A stretch of 64,000 nt of DNA from Epichloe hybrida (Eukaryota; Ascomycota; Sordariomycetes; Hypocreales; Clavicipitaceae), in the NCBI GenBank assembly GCA_019022495.1, contig JAFEKR010000013.1, forward strand, positions 1,364,001 through 1,428,000. The letters run 5' to 3'. The notes below the pieces were generated by a model. It was not told the DNA's origin, made no database searches, and saw nothing but the letters and a program-made list of their open reading frames with translations. The translations under genes were made by a program, and so were the position numbers. Of the stretch, positions 11,701 through 22,674 are shown one piece after another; the first letter of the stretch is position 1; each line of letters opens with the position of its first letter.

Positions 11701-13180
11701 CCCACGACAGTCCAGCGGGACTTCTCGAAGCACAACGGGACTATTGCTCCAGGACGTACCTGTAGGCTTGACAGGCGCCGAGCAAGAACCGTCGCGAGTC
11801 TGTTCAACTCGGCATAGGTAAACTCCCCGTCCCACGCACAAACTGCTTGAGCATGGGGGCGATGCTCGACTGTTTTCTCAATCATGTTGTGTATACAACT
11901 CTTGGTTGCCTTGGGAACTGCAGAGTTCCATTTCCACAGCTGTTCCAAGTCTTTCGGCGACGCAATCTCGATTTCATCCAATGTTTTCTCGGGTGCGGTT
12001 TGGAGCTGCTGTACTACATGCTCGAGCCGCACGAGCAATGCATGTACTACCCACTGCTCAATGACGGTTGAATCAAAATTTGCTTTGACGGAGACTTGTT
12101 TCCCCACCATGTTCATATCAAGAACAAGTGCATGCGTGTTGAACCATCGTTCCTGATCGCCATCTTCCCATGTACCAAGTGCGTCTGATTCGGAAGCATG
12201 CGATTGGTGATGAATCACAACCAATGTCTGGAACGAACAAGCCTGCCGGGTTTCCGGAGATATCTTGGCAATTCGATGCAAACCCATCTGCTCGAATGGG
12301 ATCATCTTGGACGCATCTTGTTGAACTGACTTCAGATATTCCAACACCTTCTGACTGCCCATGAACTTGACACGTACAGGAACTGTTGCTATGGTCGGTG
12401 CTGGCATCTGATCTATATCCGTGACGGGTGCATTTCTTCCAAATACGGTGGCTCCAAAGACAACGTCACTGGAGCTCGTCATATGGCCCGAGACAAGTGC
12501 CCAAGCAGCACGGAGCAAGCTTGCCGTCGTAATGTCTGTATTGCAGTCTCCTCGCCTTTCAAACCGGTGCGTGATTGCTTGATGCGCAAGCGGCTGCCTC
12601 ACAGATACCGGCAGTGCTGGAAATGGAGCCGTCTCGTAGCCTTCCATAAGCTTTCGCCAGTATTCTTGGGTCTCGACGCCCTGCTGGCTCAGCGCGTGCC
12701 GGATGAAGAGCTGGTGTTGTGCGGGTGCGTTGACAGACTCTCCATGGTATGCCTTGTTGACCGCATCCAGGATGAGAGACATCGACCAGCCATCATAGAG
12801 CGCATGATGTATAGTCAGTACGAACCACGTATGCACACGTAATTCGTCTTTGACGAGCGCAAACCGGACAAGTGGCTCTCCAACACCCATTGGCGTTGTT
12901 CTGTCGGCATCAATATACTCGTCCAGCGCATTCGAATCAACCCATTGGAGGTCCTCGTCCAAAACAACCTGCAGTAAACCGAGGGTGTTATGATTGACGA
13001 TCCTTGTGCGCAAGATTGGATAGGCTCGAACCACCGTTTCCCATGCACTGCGGAAAGATGAGATTGCGACGTTCAGAGATAGTTTCAAGACGGCCTGCAT
13101 CATGTAGCCTCCCTGTTTCCAAGTCAAAGACATGAAGCCTTCTTGAAGTGGCGTGCAGGGGAAAGCGTCCTGAATGGACG
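8724..13180 (-). other. NRPS module 3: C3-A3-T3-thioester reductase
   Basis: C3 starts at FPCTPLQEGFMSL near 13170 and carries HHALYDGWS near 12800. A3 starts near 11890 with A3 motif FTSGSTGRPKG and A5 SYGPAECT. A TAG at 11076 lies where the family usually has Trp. T3 carries LDSVNMMS near 10080 and lacks the usual GG before DS. The terminal R domain (~9800-8724) has the NADPH motif TGLNGFIG and the YAQTK (YxxxK) short-chain-dehydrogenase pair near 9320-9300. A terminal R domain releases the chain as an aldehyde or alcohol. There is no terminal condensation or thioesterase domain. Confidence 0.82.
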
Positions 13181-13299
13181 CATCTCCCCGACACTGCGAT
13201 GAGATTTCCCTGATGAGTGACGGGATGCCGGGCTCATCACATACAAGAGCAAATGGTGCGATGTATTCCGAGGAGCATCCCATCAGAGGAACAGCTTTC

Positions 13300-16200
13300 T
13301 CTGATACGTGAAACAATCTGGAATCGGTGAAAATGTCACCCACTGACAAGGCAAAACCATCCTTCCGGGCAGCTGCCACCACTCGCATGGCCGAAATCGA
13401 ATCTCCTCCAATCCAGAAGAAGTTGTCGTCCAACCCGATGAGCTCTGGCTCAATATTCAGCACGCCAGCCCAGATTCTTTGCATCTTTCGCTCTACTTCC
13501 AACGTTGGCTCTCGTTTGGACGCTTTTGAAACGACTGGTTTGTGCACCACATTTGCAAGCGCCTTGCGATTGACTTTGCCGTTTTCGTTGATTGGCAATT
13601 TGTCAAGTATCTGAATCGAGCCTGGGACCATGTATGGAGGAAACGTGGCCCGCAGCATGATGAAGAGCTCATCATGCAAGTGTGGCATTGTTTGTTGCGA
13701 AATCTCGGTTTCATGCAGGGCCAGAGGAGGCTGCACATCTATCTGTGGCTCGATATTGCGCGTGGTGACAAAGGCGGCGAGTCTATTAATTCCTTCGTCT
13801 CGATTTTGTAACACAACCACTGCGTCGTTTACATTGTCATGCTTTCGTAAAACCTGCTCAATCTCCGCCACTTCAACTCGATGGCCTCGGATCTTGACCT
13901 GCCCGTCCCTTCGGCCCAGAAAGTCTAGTTGCCCATCAACGGGGCGGTAACGGGCATAGTCGCCAGTTCGGTAAGCCCTGTTTGGCTGCCCATCAACCAT
14001 CACGGAGACAAATCGATTGGTATTGAGCTCCGGAGTCGTATATCCTCTCGCAAGTCCGTCACCTACTAGAACCAGTTCGCCGACGATGCCAACGGGAACG
14101 GGTTGTAGGTTTGAATCCATGACATAAGCACCCGAGTTGTTGACTGACCGGCCAATCGGCACTCTGTCGGTGACGATCTCTTCGTCCGGGCAATACGCTG
14201 TACTCATGCATGTATCCTCGGTTGGCCCATAGCAGTGGATTACCGTACCGCTCACAAGCCCGAGCGCTGCGTTCAACACTGCAGAGTCACAAAGCTCTCC
14301 CCCCGTACACACTGTGTTCAATGTTCTGAAAAGTTGAGGGTACTTGACGTATTCCTGCAGTAGAGCTGGTGTAAAAAACGCATTCTGGACGTTGTTTTGG
14401 GTGTAAATATTTGTCAAAGCTTTCGCATCCATCGCGGCAAGGTCATCAACGCATATGAGGGTCCCCCCATTCAGGAGTGAGGTATAGATTTCCCACGTCG
14501 AAACGTCAAACGCTATATTGGAGATGTGGGCCATGTTTTTCTTGGCATCCAGGCGTTTCAAGGCGCTTTCTTGCCGCGTTGCCAGCCGTATCACGCCCCG
14601 ATGCTTCGATGACAACCCCTTTTGGTCTCCCAGTCGAGCCCGAAGTGAACATTACGTACGCGATGCTCGAGGCCGTGGAAGTGAGATTCGCCGTCTCTGA
14701 GATACTTGCAGGTTCCAACGTTTTGTCATGCAAATATCCGAAACTAGGACCAAGTCGACGTTGCCTCGCTCGATTGCGGCCAAGTTCAAATCGTCCCCGG
14801 CGAGTATGAGCAATTTTCCTTCCAAAGCTGAGAGGATGCTCTCGATTCTCCTCGGCGACAACTTGACATCTAGTGGTAGATATCCTAGGTTTGCCTTCAG
14901 AATGCCCAAGAAGGTCACAATCGTCCGAGGACACCTGGCTGCGTAGACACCAACCAGCGTTTCCGGCGCCAATGACCGTCGACTCAACCAACAGCAAAGC
15001 CTATCCGATTGCCTGTCCAACTCAGAATATGTGAGAGAAATCTTGAAGTCCTTGACGGCGATTTTATGCGGGCTGGCAGCAACTTGCTGGCGAAAAACAT
15101 CGACAACGCTGGAATCGCGAGGATAGTTGCATCGATTGATGCCCAGCAGTCCCATTCGCTCTAGTTCGGCTTGGCAGTCAGGCGTCAATAGAGGCAAAAC
15201 ACGGATCTTTGTCTCAGGCTCATGAATGACCCGTTCCAGGAGATCATGGAAGGTTCGAGTCGGATTCTCAATTGTCTGTGGCTGGTAAAGATCTGTAGAG
15301 AAAACAACCCGTCCTCGTAAACTCTGTTTCTCTTGAAAAATGTGGCATTCCAGGTCGAATCCTGACGTGACAGACGAGCTTAACGGTTCGCTTTGAACAT
15401 CTGGTAACTTGAAATGACCTAGGTCCAGCTGAGAATGTAGGGCAAACATGATTTGAACCAGTGGGTTACGGGAAGCGTCTCTGTTCGTTTGCAAGCGCGA
15501 AACAATCGCCTCGAATGGAACGTCCTGGTTTGCAAAGGCCGACGTTGCTGTGGATTGAACCTTCTGGACCAAGTCTTCAAACGACTCATCATCAATCTTG
15601 ATGCGCATACATTGTATGTTGACGAAGAGCCCAATGATGTCTTCGAGCTCTTGGCGGTTTCGATTCGCAATCGGAGTGCCAATAGTGGCATCTGCTGAGC
15701 CGGTGAGACGAAAGTGTGTTGCCCTGAACGCAGCGAGAAGCACGATAAAAGGCGTCATGTGGCGACGCGCATTACAGAACTTGATCAAGTCATCATAAAG
15801 AGAACCTGTGATTTCAAACTCCCGTGTGGCCGCTCTGCCAGATAACGAGGCTGGCCGTCGTAGATCACAAAAGAGTTCTGCTGGTCTGCTTTCGCCCAGA
15901 TGCTTTACCCAGTATTCGAGCTGTTTCTGGTGCTCCTCCGCCTGGTCCTCTCTCTTTGCCATGTAGCATAATCCTGGTACCGGACAGGCAACTGCTTCAC
16001 CTCCAATTAAAGGTTCTCTGCTCGACGGGCAGCTGAGTAAAACTCAGCCAGCTCTCTCTGGAGAACATCGATGGACCACCCGTCGGAGATGATGTGGTGC
16101 ATGACAACGGATAACACATGATGGTCCTCGTTCAGTCGGCAGAGCTTCACTCGCCATCCCGTCTCCCTCTCAAGATCAAATGGCCTGGTCTGTTCTTGGT

Positions 16201-16545
16201 CAAGAAATTTTCTCAAAGATGCCTCGTCTTTCTCTGTTGTCATCATGTCAATCACCTCGAGTTTCTTTGGCTGCAACGGCTGCACAATTTGTATTGCGAC
16301 TCCATCTTGTTGTCCGAAGGTGGTCCGGAGAGTCTCGTGACGTTCTTCAAGCGCACGCAACGAAGCAGTGAGAGCATCATAGCGGAGTGGTCCTCGAAGC
16401 CGCACAGCAAAGGGGACAAGGTACCATGTCGACGCGGGATATAATTGCTGCAGGAACCACAGACGCCTCTGCGCAAAGGATTGCTCGACAGGTTCAACAC
16501 TTTGATTCCGCGGAATGGGAACATAGCGGCAGGAGCCGGTGGACG
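13300..16545 (-). other. NRPS module 2: C2-A2-T2
   Basis: C2 runs from SFAQRRLWFLQQL near 16530 to about 15150. Its catalytic HHxxxDG is seen as MHHIISDGWS at ~16100-16075. A TAA at 16007 and a frameshift near 15950 interrupt it. A2 begins near 15115 and has A3 (FTSGSTGRPKG), A4 (FDVSTWEIY), A5 (CYGPTE), A7 (YRTGDYARYR), A8 (RGHRVEVAEIE) and A10 (NENGKVNRKAL). Frameshifts near 14720 and at 14604 flank A3. The T2 carrier motif is FFWIGGDSISAM near 13400. No epimerase or methyltransferase is inserted in this module. Confidence 0.8.
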
Positions 16546-16559
16546 CTCCTATCCTGTCA

Positions 16560-19350
16560 GCCAGTGCCGCCACAGTTGGACAGTCGAATATATCCTTCAC
16601 CGTGATGCTGGCGCTTAGCTGGGTGTTCATGCGCGAGGCAGCTCTTGTGGCATTGAGTGAATGGCCCCCATGTTCGAAAAAGTCGTCATGGATGCCTACA
16701 GTCGTACCGAGGACCCTGGCGAATTCCTCGCATATCACTCGCTCCAAGTTGTTCCTGGGAGGCGCTTGGATATTCTGCGCTCTGCTCAACTCTGACCTCT
16801 TGATCTCTTTTGCTAGAGCCCGTCGATCTAGCTTGCCGTTTCTGTTGATTGGCATCTTTTTCAGTACTCGGATCAGCCTTGGCACCATGTAGGACGGCAG
16901 CTGACTCTTGATGACCCCGTGGAGGTCTTTTTCGACCCTCCTGCTTGACCGTAGCCACAGCGGCTGGGTTCCGAGTGAATGAGATGGGTTGCCGTGATTT
17001 TCGGTAGGGAATCGAAATTTTCACTCTGCTTTGGCCCTCTGCGGGCCGGAAACGGTGGAAAACGGCGTCTAAGCCGCCTCGCTGGGAATACTGTCGCGCC
17101 CAACTGATCTCAACGCGGAAGCCTGACGATTCGGCGAGCCCAACCAAGTCAGTTGTGGAGAGCGAGGGACAAGATTGCGCCTTTTCCCTCGAATATGCGT
17201 ACCAGTCGTCCTGTGGTATGCTGGCCATGTCCCCGTCAAGGGCGTCCACGACGCATCTTTCCAGGATAGTTCTACTGTTGGGGATATTACTGACGGCAAC
17301 CAGGGCGGTGGAGTCGTGCGAGCGTGAGCGTGAAGATAGAATGTCCAGAAGCAAGGGATAGTCCAGTTTCTGAGCCATGAAATCAATCCAATCCTCTTCA
17401 GGCACCTCTCTGATCTGAAGCTGCTGGCCATGGCGCTTCACATGTACAACGGCAGAATACCGATAGCAGCTCAGTTCATTCCTGGCCCTCATTTTTTTCG
17501 GCAAGATTTCGACGTGTTCCACCAGGTCGGGGAATTGTTTCGCTAGCGCAATGAAAAATGCCGGGTCTATGAGCAGCTCCTCTTCCGACTTTTCAATCTG
17601 AGCCATTTGCTCCAGCATCTGGGTCATGGTAGCCGCGCCCCCGACACGGTGTAATATCGTGGAAGCCTGGAAGTCTCTGTACAGAGCAAAGGACCTGATG
17701 TCACCGAAGAAGAGTCGCTCCGTGCCTTGGAGACGGAGAAGGTCTTCCACTAGACTCGAAAGATAGTCGAGACTGGGGAAGTACTGAAGCACAGAATTCA
17801 CAATGACAAGGTTGGGTGAGTTTAGCTCACCAAGTTCCTTGATGTCTGCGGCAGTGCCCAGCTGGACGCGAGTTTTGTCAGCCAGGGCGGGGATCGACTG
17901 GGCCATTGTGTGAACAAAATCGACAGCTCGTTGGGCAGGATCAAGGCCAACATAACTTGTTAACCCTTCGACAATGTTGAAGAGAATCATGCCGGTGCCG
18001 GTTCCGATCTCGAGGACGGCACGGGGCTGGCCACCGTCTCGTATTGCGGCGATTGTGTCGTCCAACCACTCGTCCATCTCTGTCGCATCGATAATTTTGC
18101 CGTCATACATGGACGTCCATCCCGTGAAGTCCCTGCCGAGTTTGTCTTTCTTGGTGTGGTCCAGAACAAGATACTTGTCTGCATTGGACAAAGCTCCCCA
18201 TCCTCCAACTTGGTTCTCCTCCAAGCCTTCGACCTGTTGTTGTTTTTTGTCGTCTTCAGACTGAGCCGCCACCTCCCCCAGCGTGACGAAACCGACAATG
18301 TCGCCCTGGTCTTGCTCTGTCTCCTGAGACACCAGCACAGCAGCATCCTTAACTAGAGCACAGCCACGAAGGGCTTGCTCAATCTCCCCGAGCTCAATTC
18401 GATGACCTCGGAGCTTGATCTGTCCATCCATTCGCCCAATGAATTCCAAGAGTCCATCTCCTGGTCTGCGGCGGACATAGTCCCCGGTTCGGTAGGCTCG
18501 AGTTAGCTTCGCATCAATTTCAACAGACACAAAGCGCCCAGCGTCCAGTCGAGAGTCAGTTTAGCCCCTTGCGAGACCATCCCCTGTCACAACAAGCTCA
18601 CCTATCACACCGAGCGGAACAAGACGTAGTTGTGAATCCATCACATACGCCCCCGAATTGCTTACAGGGGGACCAAGAGGCACTCCATTAGCGTATGTTT
18701 CCGTCCCGGTGGCGCTAAATATCGTGCTCATAACTGTATTCTCAGTTGGTCCGTATGCATTGAACAGTTTTCCTCTTGTCAACTGTTGGGCCGTAACAAA
18801 GTCTTCAGCATCAACCTCCTCCCCGCCGACATATATGGCACGTAGTGCGCAGAAAATTCTGGGATTACTGACAATGTACTCTTTGAATAGAGCTGTAGTG
18901 AGCAAGGCATTTTGAATGTGTTCGCGTGCGATGATCTCCTCAAGTGTGTGAGGGTGCAACACTGCCATTGCATCAATACAAACCAGGGTACCACCGTTTA
19001 GCAAAGTGGCGTATATCTCCCAGGTAGACGCATCAAAGGCAATGTTTGACAAATGAGCCGTGGCTTCTTTGACATCCATGTGCTGCACCACATTGCTGTT
19101 TTGCACGAGCCGCACAATGGCGCGGTGTTCGATCATCACCCCCCCTTTGGTTCAGCAGTCGAGCCCGATGTGAACATTACATGAGCGAGGTTCGTTGACG
19201 AAGGCCGAGTCACTTGTCCATGCTTGATGGCTTGCTCTTGAATTACATCCGTGATGGAGATGAATTGAGCAACATCTTGCTTGATTTTCGGCCTTCGAAC
19301 ACCGTGGCTGCAGAGCACCAACCTCCGGCCCTCAAAAGATGAGAGGATGA
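16560..19350 (-). other. NRPS module 1: A1 (truncated) with inserted N-methyltransferase, T1
   Basis: A1 starts abruptly at about 19350, shortly before its A3 motif (FTSGSTAEPKG). Upstream the frame meets a stop and shows no A1/A2 motifs. A4 (FDASTWEIY), A5 (NAYGPTE), A7 (YRTGDYVR) and A8 ([11 protein letters not shown]) are present. A methyltransferase is inserted after A8 from ~18210 to ~16970, with the SAM-binding motif [10 protein letters not shown] at ~18017-17988. This is the layout of N-methylating modules in enniatin- and cyclosporin-type synthetases. A10 ([11 protein letters not shown]) and the carrier domain (FFEHGGHSL, phosphopantetheine Ser at 16660-16658) follow. Pocket residues in the surviving A1 read roughly D-A-W-L-Y-G-A-V-M. 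I do not assign a substrate from them. Confidence 0.8.
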
Positions 19351-20266
19351 AGGTCTATGACATTAAGTTCCTTGACCTTGAGTGGATGGACCAACTGCTT
19401 TGTTGAGAACCATGTCCAAATGGTTGAGAGGTTTGGGGTCCCAAACGGGTGGAAGCTTGTGTACAAACAAGACGGGCCTCTTTTCCCATCCCCAACTTCC
19501 CAAGGAAACGTGGAAGGCTATATAGTGAGATTCGAGAAGCTCAACAGCAGTTGAAATTGCAGTGGTCAGAGCCTGAGGTTTCTAGAGCTTCGTATATCTA
19601 GGCCTTCTCCCATCTATATCGATCTTTTCAATTCTGACATTCCCCGTATTTTTGGTCTAATACCAGTGACATCAAAATCGAGTCCGAGAGGATTCTTCAG
19701 AAACACAATACATTTGAGGAATATCTAAACTCAGGATGGATACCTCTTGCCCTAGTCTGTTTGATTTCCTGCCGATATGTCCGTATAATTTCAAAATCCA
19801 AAGAACCAAAGGGCGAGTGGAAGCCTCCAAACATGCAGTGGTGTATCTTCTGCCGTCAACGCAACCGCCCTACCAGTTCCAGCCCTCCACTCAGGGATCC
19901 CAGATCGCCTCTTTAGCGAGCGCTGCATGAAATCGTTTACAGTGGTGAAACGTATGTACGTGCGATTGACTTATCAGATGCCGCTCGTACCGATCCTAGC
20001 CCCCGCAACTCCTCCCCGGACCGGAGTAAAATGGATGGTGATATGCTACTTGCATGTATCTGGGATACAACGGATAAAAATTGAAAAGCGCTTTGTGAAA
20101 GAGACGAATGAGCCCATTTCTTCTTCGATGGCGCAACCAAACTTGTGTCAGCTCCGAGTAGGGAACACACCAGTTGCTTTCGAAAACGCCAGTTGTTTAA
20201 CATAGAGCATCACATTATATCTTACTAGGCTTCCGATTCATTACGCTCACTTTATTTTCTTTGCAA
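19351..20266. other. divergent intergenic region, lost 5' end of NRPS
   Basis: The first part should have coded the start of A1 and any upstream domain. I find no NRPS motif here in any frame. The rest is the presumed promoter of the MFS gene at 20267. Short open frames are present but resemble no family I know. Confidence 0.5.
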
Positions 20267-21741
20267 ATGGAGAGCCAATCTTCTTCATGGGGTTCTCACT
20301 GGCGCTCTAGGCCGTGTTTTGTCATAAGCACGGTAGCACTTGGCCTCTTCACGGACGTCTTTCTTTACGGCATTATCGTTCACGTGCTTCCATTTATGCT
20401 TCGAAATCGTCTTGGTATCCCAGATGGTCAAATTACATGTATCGACGCTTCTCGCAGTGTATGCGGGAACATCGGTGTTGTTCTCCTTTCCCGCGGGATG
20501 GATTACGGATAAGATCGGTTCTCGTCGGCTTCCATTCCTCGCGGGTTTGTTGCTATTGCTAATTGCAACTATCATGCTGGCACTTGGTCATAGTCTTGTC
20601 GCCTTGGTGGTTGCAAGATCGCTTCAGGGCGTCTCTGCTGCGATTGTGTGGACTGCCGGGCTTGCCATGGTGCAAGATACGGTTGGCCGAAAAGGAACAG
20701 GTCAGGCTATTAGGACAGTAGGTATTTCAGCACCCAAGACGCATAAATGGCATATGCTAACGCATCTAGATATCCTCTGTGATTTCCGTCGGTGAACTTC
20801 TCGCACCTGTTCTGGGAGGTCTGCTCTACGGCAGAGCTGGCATCTTCGCCATAACTGCAGTGTCTGCGGGGATTCTGGCAATCGACCTTCTCATGCGACT
20901 TCTCGTCATTGACGCCAAGATGATGACAAGCAACGACGGTCAACGTGTGGATGACCGTTCGAATGAAAATGACTTTGCAACCGCGGGTTGTCGAGAGGAA
21001 TCAGAAGCACGAGAAGGCGATGCTTTGCTTCCGAAACCCGACGATGGAGAGTATAAAATACAATCCAATCTCAGCACTATAGAGCGCGCCATTCCGATTC
21101 TGTACTGCTTCCGCAATACCCGATTTCTGGCAGCACTCATGCTTGTTTTGGTCCAGTCATTGCTGATAGGCGCGTTCGACGCCACTGTTCCAGTCGAGAC
21201 AAAAGCCCTATTCCATTTCGCTCCCTTCGAGGTTGGACTCCTTTTTATCGCGATAGTTATCCCAAATTTAGCGCTAGGGCCCGTGGCCGGACTGGCCGTA
21301 GACAGATACGGCACGAAGCTAGTGGCAACAGCAGGTTACGCATTCTTAGTCCCTTGCCTCCTCCTACTAGGTTTGCCATCGCAGAAAATCCTCACGGGAA
21401 ACCACAACATTGTTTTCTTCTGTCTTGTGCTTGTATTGAATGGTGCTGGGTTATCAATCATTGCTTCACCAGGCCTGGTAGAGGCAACTCACATCACGGA
21501 GAAGTATGAAACGGCGAATCCGGGATTCTTTGAGGAGAATGGGCCATATGCTCAACTCTATGGTTTCAGCTCCGTCTTCGCTTTTGCTGGCCTCGCCATA
21601 GGCCCTCTCCTGGGTGGGACGTTGCGCGAGTTTTTTGGCTACAGTGCCATGACTACTGTGTTGGCAATCATTTCAGGTGTCACGGCCATAGTCTCGTTCG
21701 CAGTTATTGGGGAGAAGAGGCAGAGGGCATCCTTAACCTGA
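20267..21741 (+). pseudogene. MFS transporter (DHA1/vesicular amine transporter-like), one frameshift
   Basis: Start ATG at 20267. The N-terminus has WRS..F followed by TM1 LGLFTDVFLYGIIVHVLPFML, typical of fungal MFS proteins related to vesicular amine transporters. At about 20435 (GGTCAAATTACATG) the conserved frame shifts by one base: upstream coding stops making sense and STLLAVYAG..PAGWITDKIGSRRLPF continues in the next frame. A 52-nt intron at 20718-20769 (GTAGGT..CTAG, phase 0) then gives AIRTISSVISVGELLAPVLGG. The rest is clean to TGA 21739-21741. The central loop is hydrophilic and twelve TM segments are expected. It is divergent from the NRPS, the usual position of a cluster exporter. 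A sequencing error could mimic a single frameshift, but decay alongside the NRPS fits better. Confidence 0.75.
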
Positions 21742-22674
21742 GATTCGGTAGCTCTGCTAGTTGTAGATATTTGCCGTCGTTCAGCTGGAGTCGCTGATCC
21801 ATTTGGACCTTTTTGCCTGAAGAATGCAGTTAGAAACTATTCGAACTACGTCTTAGGTGGAAAGGCAAATATCAAAAGAACGATATCACGTGTTTCATTC
21901 TTCTTGTCTCCCATTGTTAGTTGCCATGACTGGTGGCTTTGAGCCAGATACCGCTAGTAGGTGACCTAGGCAGCTCGAACTACAATATTGGGACGTTTTA
22001 TAAAGCTCCCTAACACCCTAGCCATCAGACAAGGAGGAAGTATCTTAGAACACTATTTCTTCGTAGCAAACTGTCAAAATAGCTTGGTCAGCTAGAGTAC
22101 TAGTTCACAGCCTGGCTGTCTAGGAAATTTAAAAAAAAAATACATGAATTGTGTAGCAGCCACTATAATCAGGGAAGTATTTGACAGCCCAGTCTTGTTC
22201 ATTTTTAAGTGCAGTATGTTGATGTATGTAGGTGTTGGTATGGCCCTGAGACACTCGCGGGATCGAAACCCAAGAGATCGAGGCGTAGTAAGCTCTGAAC
22301 ATATAGCACAAATGGGTATACCCTCTTAATATTCACTTTCGTCCTCGCCCTCATGCTCTTCTACATCATAATTATCATTATTACCGTCCTCGTCATCATC
22401 AATGGCATCTAAGTGAGATTAGGAACTGAGCTAAAGTTAAGTCAAGGGGATAAGAAAACTAAAGTTCTCGGAGACGGTGGATATAATCATGTACCAAACC
22501 AAATACTGAAGCACATAGCATAAAGATAGAACACCAAAGTATCAATTCGCATTAACAGAAGGAAATTCACACTGATTCCTGATATGGAAAATCCTCCGAA
22601 CCCATCTTTCCCTTGAAATTGTTTCATCTTTAGTACTAAACTCTCGTCAAGTTCTTGGGAGCATCATTCGGCAA
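21742..22674. other. intergenic, AT-rich
   Basis: No gene is supported. An A-tract lies at 22131-22140. On the minus strand 22409-22326 reads as a short very acidic tail (Asp/Glu/Asn-rich, ending in TAA) directly after a CTTAG that could be a 3' splice site. No matching upstream exon is visible. Confidence 0.4.

Larger units (their letters stand above)
8724..19350 (-). pseudogene. decayed three-module NRPS with terminal reductase
   Basis: Reading from high to low coordinates the domains are: A1 (5' part missing)-N-methyltransferase-T1-C2-A2-T2-C3-A3-T3-R. The protein homology is continuous, but the frame is broken by a C7 run at 19139-19145 (frameshift), TAA at 18561-18563, a frameshift near 16960-16972, TAA at 16007-16009, a frameshift in a CT repeat at 15948-15955, a frameshift near 14720, one extra base at 14604, and TAG at 11076-11078. 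None of these can be an intron, because family-conserved sequence runs up to and across each site with no missing or extra block. The last 2.2 kb (10955-8724) is a clean 743-codon frame. The gene shares a 0.9-kb divergent upstream region with the second MFS gene. Neighbouring genes have long clean frames, so genuine decay is likelier than poor sequence. Confidence 0.88.

Noticed and set aside
16873..18530. Treating each NRPS open piece as a separate gene
   Set aside because: The pieces carry consecutive NRPS motifs in correct order and join directly, so they are fragments of one broken gene.
22240..22300. Possible minus-strand tRNA (GGGTTTCGATCCC looks like a T arm)
   Set aside because: No matching acceptor stem, D arm or anticodon arm at the required distances.
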